A DNA stretch of 64,000 bases. It comes from Sweltsa coloradensis (lineage: Eukaryota > Arthropoda > Insecta > Plecoptera > Chloroperlidae). The translations under genes and the position numbers were made by a program. A model generated the notes under the pieces. It did no database searches and had not been told where the DNA came from. It saw nothing but the letters and a program-made list of their open reading frames with translations. This document shows, piece after piece, positions 21,690-33,290 of the stretch; positions within the stretch are counted from its first letter, which is position 1; each line of letters starts with the position of its first letter. The DNA lies in the NCBI GenBank assembly GCA_024449915.1, contig JAMZAV010004606.1, positions 1 through 64,000 of the forward strand, read 5' to 3'.

Positions 21690-22462
21690 AGGAAGCGAAG
21701 ATTACATTCACTACACTGGAGAAAAAAATCCGGAATGTGTTTTCCTTTTTTTTTTTTTTTTCTGTTTGTATATATTGTGTGTATGTTAACACGATTCCGG
21801 CTACACCGATACTCCAATTACAATGTATTTATGGTTGACTTCGAAATCTCTGAACTTAAAACTGCCGACGTTTTTGAGCGCAATCGGAAAATTTATTTCT
21901 CATAAAATCGGCAACTTTACGATTTTTTTCAGTTTAAAAAAAAAATCTTCAACTTATAACACCGTCATACTTTATCCATTTTAATGATTTTTGACAGAAC
22001 CTTAATTGTTTATAATCTGTAAATTCGTGTGAATTTGAAACGCAATCGAAAAACTATTTCTCATGAACATCGAAATTTAACATTTTTTTTATTTTTTAAA
22101 ACAATTCTTTGACTTATAACACCTACATGCTTTTATCCTATTGTAATGATCATTTCCACAGACCTTAATTTATAAAATCGGAATGTTCGTTTACAATAAG
22201 TGCCAGACAATCGACATAAATATTTCTTAAGAAAATTTCCAATATTACGTTTTTTCCTTTCTTAATTATGATTATTAAAAAATTAAAATTTAAGTTCATT
22301 TTTATTTTTATTTAATTAATTTTAAAAATAAACTTCACTTAGTAATGATTTTTGTTACAGAACAAAAGAAAATCCGCATAACACATGGGCAGTTTTCAAT
22401 GCACCAATTACGCTCATCCAACAAACGCGGGCGGGACTAAAGCGTTTTTCCTAGTAATTTTA
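21690..22462 (-). mobile_element. GATGAGCG element, copy 10
   Basis: Begins GATAGGAAGCGAAGATTACA, TTCACTACACTGGAGAAAAA and ends CACCAATTACGCTCATCCAA, CAAACGCGGGCGGGACTAAA GCGTTTTTCCTAG. It carries ACTTATAACACCTACATGCT and other internal-unit words three times. Confidence 0.85.
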
Positions 22463-23160
22463 ATTATGTTGATTCGAATTGATAGTTTAATTTTGATATT
22501 AGTGCTTATAACAATAACTCTGTTTGAGGGAATCATGTTTGTCTATGAGGGTATTGCATGCCCTACCCCCTACACTGGCTATCCCCGGTCCCGGCAATGG
22601 GACAAGTCAACCACAATTAACTAATTACTAGAGATCTCGTCGGATGGCAGACAACGCTAGACGTGCCTAACAATGTAATAATTTCATGAAGGACATTAAG
22701 TAGGGAATTTTAGAGATTGGTCCGTGCATAATTTTACGCACAAACGAGATTGAAACATGACACAAAACCACCTATAATGAAAATTAATGTTCCGTGAGAA
22801 TAAACAATAACTGTATTTTATGACCGGCCCTAATAAGTGGCCATAGGTGATAGTCGGAGTTATTATATGATAATCCAATGTATGGTCGTTCTGAAGTTGA
22901 AATTTAGGGCTCCTACACAATTTTTTAAATAAATTGCAGGATTATTGATTTTACTAATACTATCATATTAATTAATGCCAGCGCCCATTGCCATGGACGG
23001 TCACTGCCATAAATGAATGAATTATATGTCCTGAAAAGTTGTATGATGAACGACCTCACAAGGATAAACATTTTTAACTTTACTGTCATTGTGTATACCT
23101 CACATTGACCGCATTTACTTTTAAAAAAAAAACAAAACGGCTTTTGTTAAAGACCAATCA
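22463..23160. other. intron sequence with nothing recognised
   Basis: No repeat partner, no domain and no sizeable conserved frame. Confidence 0.5.
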
Positions 23161-23500
23161 CTTTTAATGTGTGTATTCACGTTTCGGACCTCTAATGTTG
23201 TATTGAAAATCACGGACCTCACTCTTATTTAGTATTCCATCACCCATACACAAACGCATGTTATCGAAAAAATGATTATGATATTCCAGTGTTCCCTGAC
23301 GTCATATTAGTGCCAAAGTCGTCATTTGCCGCAATTCTCGGTCTCTGCTCGTTTGGCGTGTCTCAGATGTCTGTGTGTATTCACGGACCTCACTTGTTAC
23401 GGTTTGCCAGTATGTGTGTGTTGTGGTGTGTGTGTGTGTTTGTGTGGGCGTCTGTGGCGTCTGCACCTGGCAATCTGAATGTTTTAGTCGCTTTACGTTA
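23160..23500 (+). repeat. partial GAGGTC-type repeat with (GT)n, copy 3
   Basis: Contains GTGTATTCACG..CGGACCTC twice (23170-23225 and 23373-23395), GTTACGGTTTGCCAG, and a GT-rich microsatellite at 23411-23450. It shows the same coupling of GACCTC words with a GT tract as 2600-2970. It is more diverged than copies 1 and 2. Confidence 0.55.
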
Positions 23501-24056
23501 CTAGCCATTTATCTCTCACAAATCAATTTCAAAGTGTTTATAAAACAAATTGAGAGGCATTCATTTTTTTTCGTCCTGAGTGCAGTTGTTTCATAAATAT
23601 AAAGTGAGTGCATGACTGTTGTTGGGTCTTTGCGTTATTTCTAGCTAACTTCTGGTTTAATTAAATTTCTTGAACTTGATTGGTGATATGTGAAACCATT
23701 TGCAAAATTTCGGGATTGTCGTTCGTAAAGTGATGGCCCGCGGCCCCTCAATTTTATGTAATTTCAATAATTCCCGGTTCGTTTGTTGGTAAAGCACCTT
23801 ATTTTTTTCTTTTGATCCGTGTTGTGTTTCTGTTATTATGTGAGGGTGTTTCAGAAAGCTATATCGGTATCAGCTAGTTAATAACTAATATAATTTGAAG
23901 TTGATTTCATATAGTTGTTGCAAGGCTGCATGCTCATGTCCGTTGGGGCATAGGACATGGGGCTTATTACATTGCTCGTGTCCCCTATAGTGCGTTGTGC
24001 GAAGTTCACCATTGGATTGGTGTAGTTGTAAGCTAAATGCCCTCAATTTCAAGGCT

Positions 24057-24335
24057 GATCGCGTTGGCTCGACGCTAAGGCGTCGGACTCGATCGGAAGG
24101 GTCCGGTTTCTGATCTCGTCGAGACCGACAAGAATCTTGACGGTAGATTTTTTCGAGGTTTTTTCCTCGTCTTTAATGCGTTATGCAAGGGATTGAGTCC
24201 TCGGACATCCATTCACAATGGTCCTATCCTCAATATAACCTAGAGTAATGTCCACCTGGAAGATGGTCACATCCGGTTTAATCTGAATGTGTATATTCTA
24301 CAGCGGGCATCCTACAAAAATTTATTTATTTAAAT
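24057..24335 (+). mobile_element. tRNA-derived SINE, second family, copy 2
   Basis: The head carries GCGTTGGCTCGACGCTAAGG, CGTCGGACTCGATCGGAAGG and a decayed B box (GTCCGGTTTCTGATC). The body shares GAGGTTTTTTCCTCGTC, GCAAGGGATTGAGTCCTCGG ACATCCATTCACAATGGTCC, AATCTGAATGTGTATA and CTACAGCGGGCATCCTACAA with 20703-20968. It has about 25 bp that copy 1 lacks (near 24245-24270). It ends in (ATTT)n. Confidence 0.8.
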
Positions 24336-24539
24336 TGGAGACTTGGCAAAATTGTGAAAGCATACTTTGTTATTCCACTGTTTTGTGCGCATAAAGCAAC
24401 CCAGGTCAAACCCAAGACAATGTCGTTTTCACAAATGAGGGCTACCGGTTTGCCTATCAATGGTGTTTTCAGTGGTTTGGGTCCATCGGCTTTATCGTTT
24501 TATTAAATCGATTAACATGTATTTAAAAGTTATAATTAA

Positions 24540-25433
24540 ATGGAGTTTAAGAGAGCACTGGTGCAGGCAACAGAGAAGACGTGTGGAAGATCAATTTGGG
24601 TAAGAAAAGAGATGGTAACAAGTTGGTGGAACAACAAAGTAAAGGAGAAAGTACATCTGAAAAATAGAACATGGAGAAAGTACATGAAAGACAGAACAGA
24701 TGAAAAGAAAGAAGCTTACAAAAATGCAAAGGGCGAAGCACAAAGAACGGTTAAAGAAGAGAAAGCAGAAGATTGGAAGAAGTTTGCTAAGGATCTGGAG
24801 AAAGATGCAGAAGGAACCAAGAAGATGTTGTATGGGTTAGTGAAGAGTAAGAGGAAGGAAAGAGGGGACAGAGGTACTTAACAGATGACTCGGAGAGACT
24901 CATTACAGATGCAGAGGAGATCAAGGAAACTTGGAAAGAGTATTTCAATCAATTGCTGAATGCGGGAGCAGAAGCAGAAGGCGGAGATGCAGAGTTGAAA
25001 GGGGTGATTGAAGAAGCAGGTGAGAATGGACCGACCTGGCAAGAAGTGGAGATGGCACTGAAAAAGATGAAGAATGGGAAGACTGCAGGAGTTGACGAAC
25101 TGGTGGTGGAAATGATCAAAGCTGGGGGTTTTAGTTGTTATGCATTGGCTTACAGAGTGATCAGAGTGGTGGGGAGAGAAAAGAAGGTCCCAAAGAGATT
25201 GGAAAAAGGGGAGTATTGTACCAATATACAAAAAAGGGTGATCAAAAAAAAATGTAGTAAAACTACAGGGGGATCCTTTACATGTCACACAAAAAAAAAA
25301 AAAAAGATTTATGAAAGGATTGCTGACAGAAGAAAAAGGGAAAAGAGGTTGATCCATTTAAATGAAAAAATACGGTTTAGACGGGGGACCAAAAATAGAT
25401 CCTTTTTTATATTTAGACGGCCTTTGGAAAAGA
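24540..25433 (+). pseudogene. RTE-like LINE, piece 1: linker and N-terminal reverse transcriptase
   Basis: The frame at 24540-24881 is a lysine/glutamate-rich linker (WWNNKVKEKV, DEKKEAYKNAKGEAQRTVKE). It shifts near 24870 to ETWKEYFNQLLN, EVEMALKKMKNGKTAGVDEL, VVEMIKAGG and VPKRLEKG, the RTE-type approach to the reverse transcriptase fingers. From about 25230, frameshifts and long A runs appear, yet KKCS, IYERIADRR, FRRG and LEKSF can still be followed. The endonuclease is absent, so the copy is 5'-truncated. It is broken at about 25433 by LINE A and resumes at 29930. Confidence 0.85.
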
Positions 25434-28400
25434 GTTTTGATTGTTTGAGGAATGTCTTTTTTCAAGGCTGATAAGGCCGTTGGGCCTTCTTACCTCCAAC
25501 TTATAAATATTAAATACATTGGTATTACAGCAAAAATTCGATTCTTTTTAAAATTTACCTAGATAAGGGTAAGTACAATTTTTAATTAAAACTATTTTAA
25601 CTAACCAATCACCCGTCCCTTTCTTTCTCACATTCATTCAATTTGATAAAAAAAAAGCTGTAAATGAAAGAGCAAAGTCACCTTCTTTTTACAAGTACAT
25701 ACCGTATGTTTGCGGGTAACAATGTGTTGGCTATTTTTAAAGTAGAAAGTTTTATTTTTGATTTAATACACGAGAATCATAAAAAATCCCTTTTTAACAC
25801 GGGAAAGTGCATTCCAAGTGCAAATGCGTGATCCTACCAAAACGAAAAAATTAATAATTTCGTCCGTGGTAGGAAAAGCGAGCTTTTCCCCTGATTTTGA
25901 TCTTGTGTTGAAAGTTGATTAGAATAAGGTAATTAAAGTGGCAGCAAATAGGTCGGAGAAGATTTTTTTAGAAAATACTGTGGGTGAGCCAAACTGAATG
26001 TAGGTTACGCGGTTTTGGGCGGATCCATGATAACTGTTAAAGCCGGGAGTGAGGGCAGATTTTCTTATTCCAGGATAAATCTAACACATGAGTTCAGCAC
26101 GTTGAAGACGAATTGACAGGCCCTTTGTCAGTCTTTGTAAACACGTCACAGTAACGAAATGGACTTTCTGCTTTATTGGGTTTTTGTACGAGAAGGGGTC
26201 TTAAGTTGGTCGGGAAAAAATTCTTTAGTCTGTTTAGGGAGTGGGGGGCGGTAATTTTTTTCATATGTGTTCGTTTGGTTATTCCACGAGGGGCCCTTGA
26301 CATGGCAGTCCAAAGTTTTTTTTATTTGGGAAAGAAAATTACTGCTTTTTTTTAAAGGTGATCTTATGAATATTCAAAAAAGTTCATTTTCGCGAGCAAT
26401 TTTGTGAACCCTATATAATGATTGTGATTTTAAGGGGGATTTTTTTGCAGTCCATGCGGGGGCCCCAAAAGGGCAAGTTTTTTTCTAGGTTTTTATTGAT
26501 CATTTCAAAAACAGTATGAGGTCAGGGGGAAGCGAACAAGTATATTTGCAGATCATCGGCTACAATGGTGGTAACAATTTTAAAGCTGTTGAAATATTAT
26601 GATGAAAATAAAAAAAAAAAGGGCCCCAAAACATTCCTTGGGGGACACCGGGGCTCCAAAGATGCCTTTTCCGATTGGGAATAGGTAAAAATTAATTTTG
26701 CGTACGACCACGCAGATACGACCGAACCACTGAAAAAACCGAGGGAGAAAAATTTATTGTTCTGAGTTTCTCAATAAGTATATCAATAAAAACCGAGTGA
26801 AGGCCTTGCTAAAGCAAGTAACGTAAGATAGTCATTTGTCGATTGTCCATTTTAGACAATGCGTCATAACCTTTAAAAGTGCTTACATTTGCTGTTTTTG
26901 GCCGGCCCTGATTGATATTGATTAATTTTGATGCTGTAAAAGGTATGAAGACATTTGTGTGGAAAATGAATTCAAAAAAAATTTTAGATAATGCCCCGTA
27001 AAATACTAATTTTTTGTAGCCCCCTGCATTTTCGGGCTTTTTTTTTTGAAAGGGGGTGAACAATGCTTTGTCCATTCGGGGAAAGGCTGCTAGTTAGGGA
27101 GAATTTAAGTAAATAAGTTTTGGTTCATTATAACGGAAAATGTTTAACAGTGTTTTAATAAGTTCGAAGATATTTTGTCTACACCTTGCGCATTGGACTT
27201 AATACTTTTATAGCTTGGAGGGCAGTTTTGGGCGTAACGTGGGAAAAATAGAACTTCTCATATGGATGTACCTCACGTTTGTTCGATAATTCTTTTAGAG
27301 GTCTTTTTTTATTTCAGGGTCGTTTTTCTCCATTTTGAACAAAGGCGGTTAAGTGATTAGGGGTATAGGGGGGGACTCGTCTTTTTTTTGCTTACCAAGA
27401 CCCAGTTGGATATGTTACGCCAAATTTTTTCATGGTAGTTTTTGAATCGACTAAATAATGCGTGGTCGTTTTCTGTACGAATTAATTTGGTTTGTCTTAT
27501 TCGAGAGTTCTAAATTATCTTGATTTTCGGGCGTAGAAGAGTTTTTTATTTGCGATATGCCGCTTGTCTTGACAAATAATCCCTTTTTTTTCCCCCATTA
27601 GCCACGGACAGGTGGTTTTGTGCACCTAACTTCTTTATTGGGGGGTGTTTGTCATAAAAGATGAAGACTAAAGATAAATCAAAAAATTTTCGCGATAGTA
27701 GTGGCATTAGCTAAGGTACCCGGGAATTGTTTTGGGGGTCTTCTTTAAAGCGTTCGATCAATGTGTTTTTAAAACGTTAGATATCAACTTTGCTGTATGT
27801 TTTGGACTCGAAAAGAAAAATTGTTAAAAAAATAAGTAAAGCTGGAAATCCAAGTACGGGGAGTTTTCCGTGATTTAGTAATTACCCTGTCTGAAGTTAT
27901 TTAAATCAATCAATGTGTGGGAGCTAGCATGTGGTGTGTGGGTTTAAGAGGAAGATGTTGAGGTTACAGATTCGAAAATATGCCTAGTTGTTTCGGTCTT
28001 ATGATTAGGAGTTGCAAGTTTTTTATTGAAATCTCCCTTCTAAAACGTTTTCTAGTGAGGTAACCAGTTACTAAAAGGGAAATTTTTGAAGTCGGCAAGA
28101 AATCCTATCTTAGGGGGACGATAAACTATGCTAAAAAACACTTTTGATGGAAACATTTATTTCAAATATTATGTATTCGGCTTGAACAGTATTCGCCGAG
28201 GAATTTTCTAAAGGGTTTTATATTTTTAAAAAGTTACGGATATATGCGCAAACACCTCCCCCCCTCTTTGATTCTGTCATTTTTATAAGGCGATACCCCT
28301 TTCCAATTTAACTAGAGAATTTTTAAGAATGGCTTCAACCCGGATTTACTTATGAAATTACGTGTTTCTACGATTACTTGCAGGTCGGAAAGTGAGACAT

Positions 28401-29930
28401 GAGGGGGGAGGCGTTGATGTGAACGACCTGTAACGAAAAGCGGGGGTTTCCGGCCGGTTTCTCAGGGGTTTTGGCCCCGTGTCGGGGTGGCTACTCGGGG
28501 AGAGAGGGGGGGTGTGAGGGGGTGTGGAATTTGGCCCCAAAAACGAAAGTTGGGGGTTGCTGTTGGTGTATATGGGGGTGAGCTACGATTAATTCAGTGT
28601 TGCAAATCAATTTTTTTGCCCTTATGAGTGAAATAAAGTTTTAGTTTAATCATGACGGGTTGTATTCAAAAAGATTTGTACTTACCCATGTTATTCCAGT
28701 TGATTTTACAGCGACAGGAAAAAGTAATTTACAGATTTCGCTTTTTTCACCGCACATACAAAAATAAAAAAAAAATAAAAAATAGAGAATTTTTTAACAA
28801 AATAGAAAAAAGCAGAATAACAAGGCAAAATCACTGCGATTGTATAGGCACAAAAATGCGCTTCTCCAAAAGTTTATGTAAGAAAGGAAAGAGTCTCCTA
28901 GGGAATTTAAGGGATATTGAAGTGAGTTCTGTTACGTATTTAATTAAATCTAGGTCGCGTTCACGTGAGATGAAAACCCCAGCGTTTTTTCGAGCTAGAC
29001 TTAAAACCTGCCGTCTTGGGGGCGTTAGGTGCCCGGGAGTCCTTAGCGGAGCGCAGAAACGGCACGTGACTGTAAGTGACTCCGTCACTAGGAAGCCGGA
29101 ACCTTTTGAGGGGCTTCTTTACCCCCAATTGCTGCTCTCGTTCCCTAGCGTACATATTTGATTGATGGGCCCGGGAGAGTAGCATTTTCAGCTGGCAGGT
29201 TCGTCTGGGTGGTCCAGGCGGTGGCACCTATCGATTTTTCCGGGGGAGGGTGATACCTAGCTTCTCACTGGTGAATTGATGACGTATCATAGAGCCTCTC
29301 GGGGGTCCCGCCCAGCCGTGGAAGGAGGCAATTTTGCCTACTTTCGGTTCCGGGAGTCCCAGGTGCTCGCCGGATGAAAGGTAAAGTTGGGGGGATATTT
29401 TCCATCCCGATCGTACGCTGTGTAGTTCTCTGCGAGACTGCTTGCACGGCACTATTTTTGGGGCTCTACTTGGGGGGATGACGTAGGGATCCGAAATATT
29501 TCCCTCGGTTCTCGCCGGATCGAGTTTGGGGGGGGGGGGACAAACCATTTCCCCCCTACCTTCTCAAACTCCCTGAGAAAGTTCCTTTTAGCTCCGCAAC
29601 TTTGCCTTTAAGGTGGTCCATGTGTTGCAGTAAAGGCAATCCCTGACCGTAGTAGGGACTTTTTGGTTTCGGGGGTGTTGGTGTGGGTTTTTAGTGCGCG
29701 GCAGGGGGAGTTTTGGTGGAAACTATAGACGGCTAGAGGTTGTTTTTTTTAATTTTAAATTTAACCAGTAAAAAAACCCCCTTTGCAAGGTGAAAAATAG
29801 AGTTGGTGACGATGAAAAGATACTTAAAACGGCTGATGATTTTTTGTGAAATTATTAATTGAAATTAAGGCCGAAATACGATTTTTTTCCGGGGAAAGCT
29901 AACTGAGCATATTTACTTGCAGCCTGTGAG
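25433..29930 (-). mobile_element. LINE A: I/Jockey-type non-LTR retrotransposon, badly degraded copy
   Basis: It is a minus-strand relative of LINE B (30682-39655), collinear with it. AAGGCTGATAAGGCC near 25465 matches the 3' end at 30723. The minus-strand peptide HSLNRLKNFFPTNLR (26172-26300 region) matches HSVNRLKNFLPTKLK of B. TGCAGATCATCGGC (26546) matches the antisense YADD region. CTTGGGGGACACCGGGGCTCC (26637) lies at the VPQGSVLGP position. GGACGATAAACTA (28117) matches the endonuclease region. The part above about 28650, including a GC-richer stretch at 28960-29560, could not be aligned and may hold ORF1 or a 5' region. Frameshifts are dense throughout, and sequence error may contribute. 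Confidence 0.75.
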
Positions 29931-30681
29931 AGAGAGATTTGGGAAGAAGAATAGATGGTCTTTTTAGACATTGAAAAGGGTATGAACGTTGGCCAAGGAA
30001 GGAGGTGGGAACGTTTGGAAAGAAAAAGGGGTGACAAAGTAGATAACAGGGGAAGAAGTAAAAACAGTAGGGAAAGCTGTGTTAAAAAAGTTTGGGATGT
30101 CAGGGGGGGTTCCAAATAACAAAAGGGGGAGGGAGGGAAATTGTGCACCATTAATTTATAATAGTGATGGGGACATACAAAACAAAGGGAAAGGGTAAAC
30201 GGAGGGGGTAGAGGTTATGCTGTTTGCCGATGATTTTGTGGGGTTTCGAGTATGAGGAGGTACTCCCGAGATACACAGACCTCGGGAAAAGGGACATTTA
30301 AAAGGCCGGCATGAAGATAAGCGTGAGCAAGAGCAAGGTTGTTACTATGCCAGGAGAAGGAGACGTCAGGAACTATCATGCGGAGATCAAGATTGGAGAA
30401 GAAACCCTGGAAGTGGTGGAGAGTTTTGGATACCTAGGAAGTGAAATAATGGCAAGCGGGAAGATGAAAAAGGAAATCAACAACAGAATACAAAAGGCCA
30501 GTAACTTCTACCAGTGTGTAAAAGGTCTGGTGTGGGATAGGGAAATACCCATAAAGTGCAAGATGACACTATACAAGACCTACTTCATACCGATCCTCAC
30601 ATATGCGGCAGAAACCTGGACTATGGGTGATAGGAAAGAAAGCCAAATACAGGCGGCGGAGATGAGATTCCTGAGGAACAC

Positions 30682-30682
<1 letters not shown>
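29930..30682 (+). pseudogene. RTE-like LINE, piece 2: reverse transcriptase palm and thumb
   Basis: It resumes with SFLDIEKG near 29953 (motif A region), then WERLERK and, after frameshifts, VEVMLFADDFV near 30205 (the FADD catalytic box). A clean frame at 30311-30691 follows: KISVSKSKVVTM, VESFGYLGSEI, ILTYAAETWTM and AAEMRFLRN. The frame ends where a (GATA)n tract begins, which is the 3' tail of LINE B. The remainder is at 39649. Confidence 0.85.

Positions 30683-30711
<29 letters not shown>
30682..30711. repeat. (GATA)n, 3' tail of LINE B
   Basis: About seven GATA units. On the minus strand they follow the LINE B 3' region as an (ATCT)n tail, the way several LINE clades end. Confidence 0.85.
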
Positions 30712-30712
<1 letters not shown>

Positions 30713-31004
30713 CGTCTTTATTTTCCAGGCGGGATTAAGGCCAGCTAAACCTTTTCTTCCATCCAACCTTTAATTTAAATACATTTTCAGATTTCTAATT
30801 AGTTAATAACAATTTTGAATTTATAATAAAATATTTGATGAAATAACATTAATTTACATTTTTAAAGTGCATAAACAAAACATATTACACATTTATACTC
30901 TCATTCATACCATATTATTAAGTGAATTGTCTACAGAAGTTAAAATCAAGAAAAAGCATATTATTGTGAGTTAAAACATATTGTGCATGTTGTTATTTGT
31001 CAGT
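30712..31004 (-). other. 3' untranslated region of LINE B
   Basis: AT-rich sequence between the end of ORF2 (near 31005) and the tail. GGCGGGATTAAGGCC near 30730 matches the 3' end of LINE A. Confidence 0.65.
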
Positions 31005-32780
31005 ATTCCCATGGCATTTTGTGAAATATAGTTCATGAATTTTACTCCTAAAGATATTATAACTATTGATATGGGTGTCCCTGATGTTTGATGGTAGAGC
31101 GTTCCAAGTTCTTATTGCACTGATAGTGAATGAATTATCGAGTAGGTTTGTCCTGTGAAAGGGGAAAATAAGTTGGGTCCCTGTCCTTAATCTAGTGTTA
31201 AAGGTGTGATTTGAATGGAGACTCGTTACTTGAAGTTGGTGGCATGATAAGACGGGAAAGATGTTGATAATACGCGATGAATGAGGCAGACAAAGTGGAG
31301 GTTAAATCATTTAGACGAAGCCATTGAGGACCTTTGTAACTTTGGAGTTTCATGATCGGATTTTCTAATATCCATTATGAAACGTACGCATAAATTTTGG
31401 GCCCACTGAAGTCGAATAGATAAAGTCTTCAGTCAAGTCATTATAAATAACGTCGCCGTAGTCAAAGTGACAAAATATGAGGGATTGTACAAGCATTCTT
31501 TTGAGTTTAGTTGGAAGAAAGTTCTTTAATCTATTTACTGAATGGAGCGATGCGCAAGGCTTTTGACAAACGTGTTGAATATGTTCAGTCCAAGAAAGAT
31601 TGTCGATCATATAGAAACCTAAATTCTTAACATTATGTTGTAGAGGTATAGCCATGCCATTCAAGATAACATTAGGAAGTGTTGAATAATCAATTTTGTT
31701 AAGAAGTTTCTGATAACCTAATATGATGGTTTGTGATTTATTAGGGTTTATATGAAGGAGATTGTTAGATGCCCACTTAGCAAGAGATTTAAGGTCCTCA
31801 TTCATCATCAGTATTGCCTGGTTAATTGATGAAGGTGAAGCATGTAAGTAGATTTGCAAGTCATCGGCGTATAAATGATGATAGCAGTACTTTAGAGAAG
31901 ATGATATATCATTAATATATATTGAAAATAATAGAGGTCCAAGGACACTTCCTTGCGGGACTCCAGCACATACGGGTTCCCAAGTTGATTGATTGCCATC
32001 GGATATTACGCATTGATGTCTTTGACGAAGGTAAGATTCCATCCACTGAAGAGTAGGAGTAGAGAAATTAATAGATTTTAGTTTAGTTATAAGTATGTCA
32101 ATGTCAACAGAATCAAAAGCTTTGCTAAAGTCAAGTAGTGTCAAGAGTGTTAATTGTCGACTGTCCATTTTCTTCCTTATATCATCCGTTAATTTAATTA
32201 AAGCTGTGCATGTACTGTGATTTGATCTAAAGCCGGATATATTTATCTAATATGTCATTTTCTGCAAGATATGCTGAAATTTGTTTATGGACAATAAATT
32301 CCAACGCTTTCGAAAGTGCTGGTAGAATACTTATGGGTCGATAATCATTGGCTGAGTTTGGTTTAGTCTTTTTAGGTAGAGGGTGGACAAGAGCCTGCTT
32401 CCAAGTAGTTGGGTATGAGTGAGAATTCAATGAAAAATTAAAAAGATGTATTATAGGCTCTATTAGAAAAGGGGAAAGTTTGATCATATGTTGAATAAGT
32501 TTTATTGCAATTAAATCAACTCCTTCTGCATTGGATTTGATTCTATTGATTGCATGAAGGGCAAATTTAGGAGTCACCTGAGTAAAATAAAACTCTTCGT
32601 AGGTGGGTTTAATTGATTTATTTTCTATGTCGTTTATGAATCTTTCCTTTTTATTAAAGTCGGTGATAGTGGGAAGTGTAGTGAAATGTGTATTGAGAGC
32701 ATCAAGCGGAATATCGATAGGAGTACAATCAAACCTTTTGCTTCCCAATACCCATTTGTGAAAGACTTTGCCACATCTTT
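31005..32780 (-). pseudogene. LINE B ORF2: reverse transcriptase and C-terminal part
   Basis: The minus-strand frame at 32748-32227 carries the RT fingers (WKQALVHPLPKK, SANDYRPISILPALSKALE). A one-base shift near 32240 moves GFRSNHSTCTALIKLTDDI into the frame that continues at 32168-31365. That frame has LLDFSKAFDSVD (motif A), VPQGSVLGPLLFSIYIND (motif B), YADDLQIY (catalytic box) and HSVNRLKNFLPTKLK. A further shift leads to RTWNALPSNIRD and FRSKIHELYF near 31010-31080, the usual C-terminus. All catalytic residues are present but the frame is broken at least twice, so the copy is dead. Confidence 0.9.
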
Positions 32781-33290
32781 TTCATTGGGATCTTAGGGTC
32801 AAGTAGACTGTAGGTATAGCGTTTCCTTTCGGTTCGAATAATCTGGTTAGTTTTATTTCTTAATGTTCTGTATTTATCTCGATTTTCATCATTTGAATCT
32901 GCTTTAAATTTATTGAAGGCCCCATCACGCCTAGCCATGAGGTCTCTTATTTCAGCTGTCATCCATGGAGAAGGTGGTTTAGTCACTCTAACGACTCTAA
33001 GGGGGGCATGCTTATCATAAAGTTGAAACAATAATGAGTTAAATTCCATTAGCTTTTCATCGATTGTTGGAAGATTAGCGAAACTATCCCAAGGCAAGGC
33101 TAGAGAATCTAACGGAAAATTGTTCTTTGTCAATATATTTTATATTTCGTCTTATAATGAATTTTGGTGTCTGATTCGGTAACCGTATTGAGCACTGCAA
33201 ATAAATTAAGTCGTGAGCAGAGATCCCTGGGACTGAGAGCTGCCCGTGATAGAAAACTCTATCCCGATTTGACGTCAACATAATGTCAAT
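32729..33290 (-). pseudogene. LINE B ORF2: end of endonuclease and linker
   Basis: The frame at 33281-33084 carries DRVFYHGQLSVPGISAHDLI, the last endonuclease motif (GxSDH-like, here GISAHD). FIIRRNIKYIDKEQF follows and, after a shift, SLALPWDSF and PPSPWMTAEIRDLMARRDGA, the standard bridge between endonuclease and reverse transcriptase in this LINE group. RTLRNKTNQIIRTERKRY is the basic linker end. Confidence 0.85.

Noticed and set aside
3738..22462. GATGAGCG elements as Helitrons
   Set aside because: I see no TC start with CTRR end after a hairpin, and the ends carry a short inverted repeat instead.
24878..25357. 159-codon minus-strand frame
   Set aside because: It is antisense to the RTE-like reverse transcriptase and Phe/Ser/Leu-rich, the usual shadow of a Lys/Glu-rich sense strand.
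29228..29548. 106-codon minus-strand frame, Pro/Arg-rich
   Set aside because: It lies in the error-prone, GC-richer end of LINE A. It may be ORF1-derived but I could not match it to any motif.
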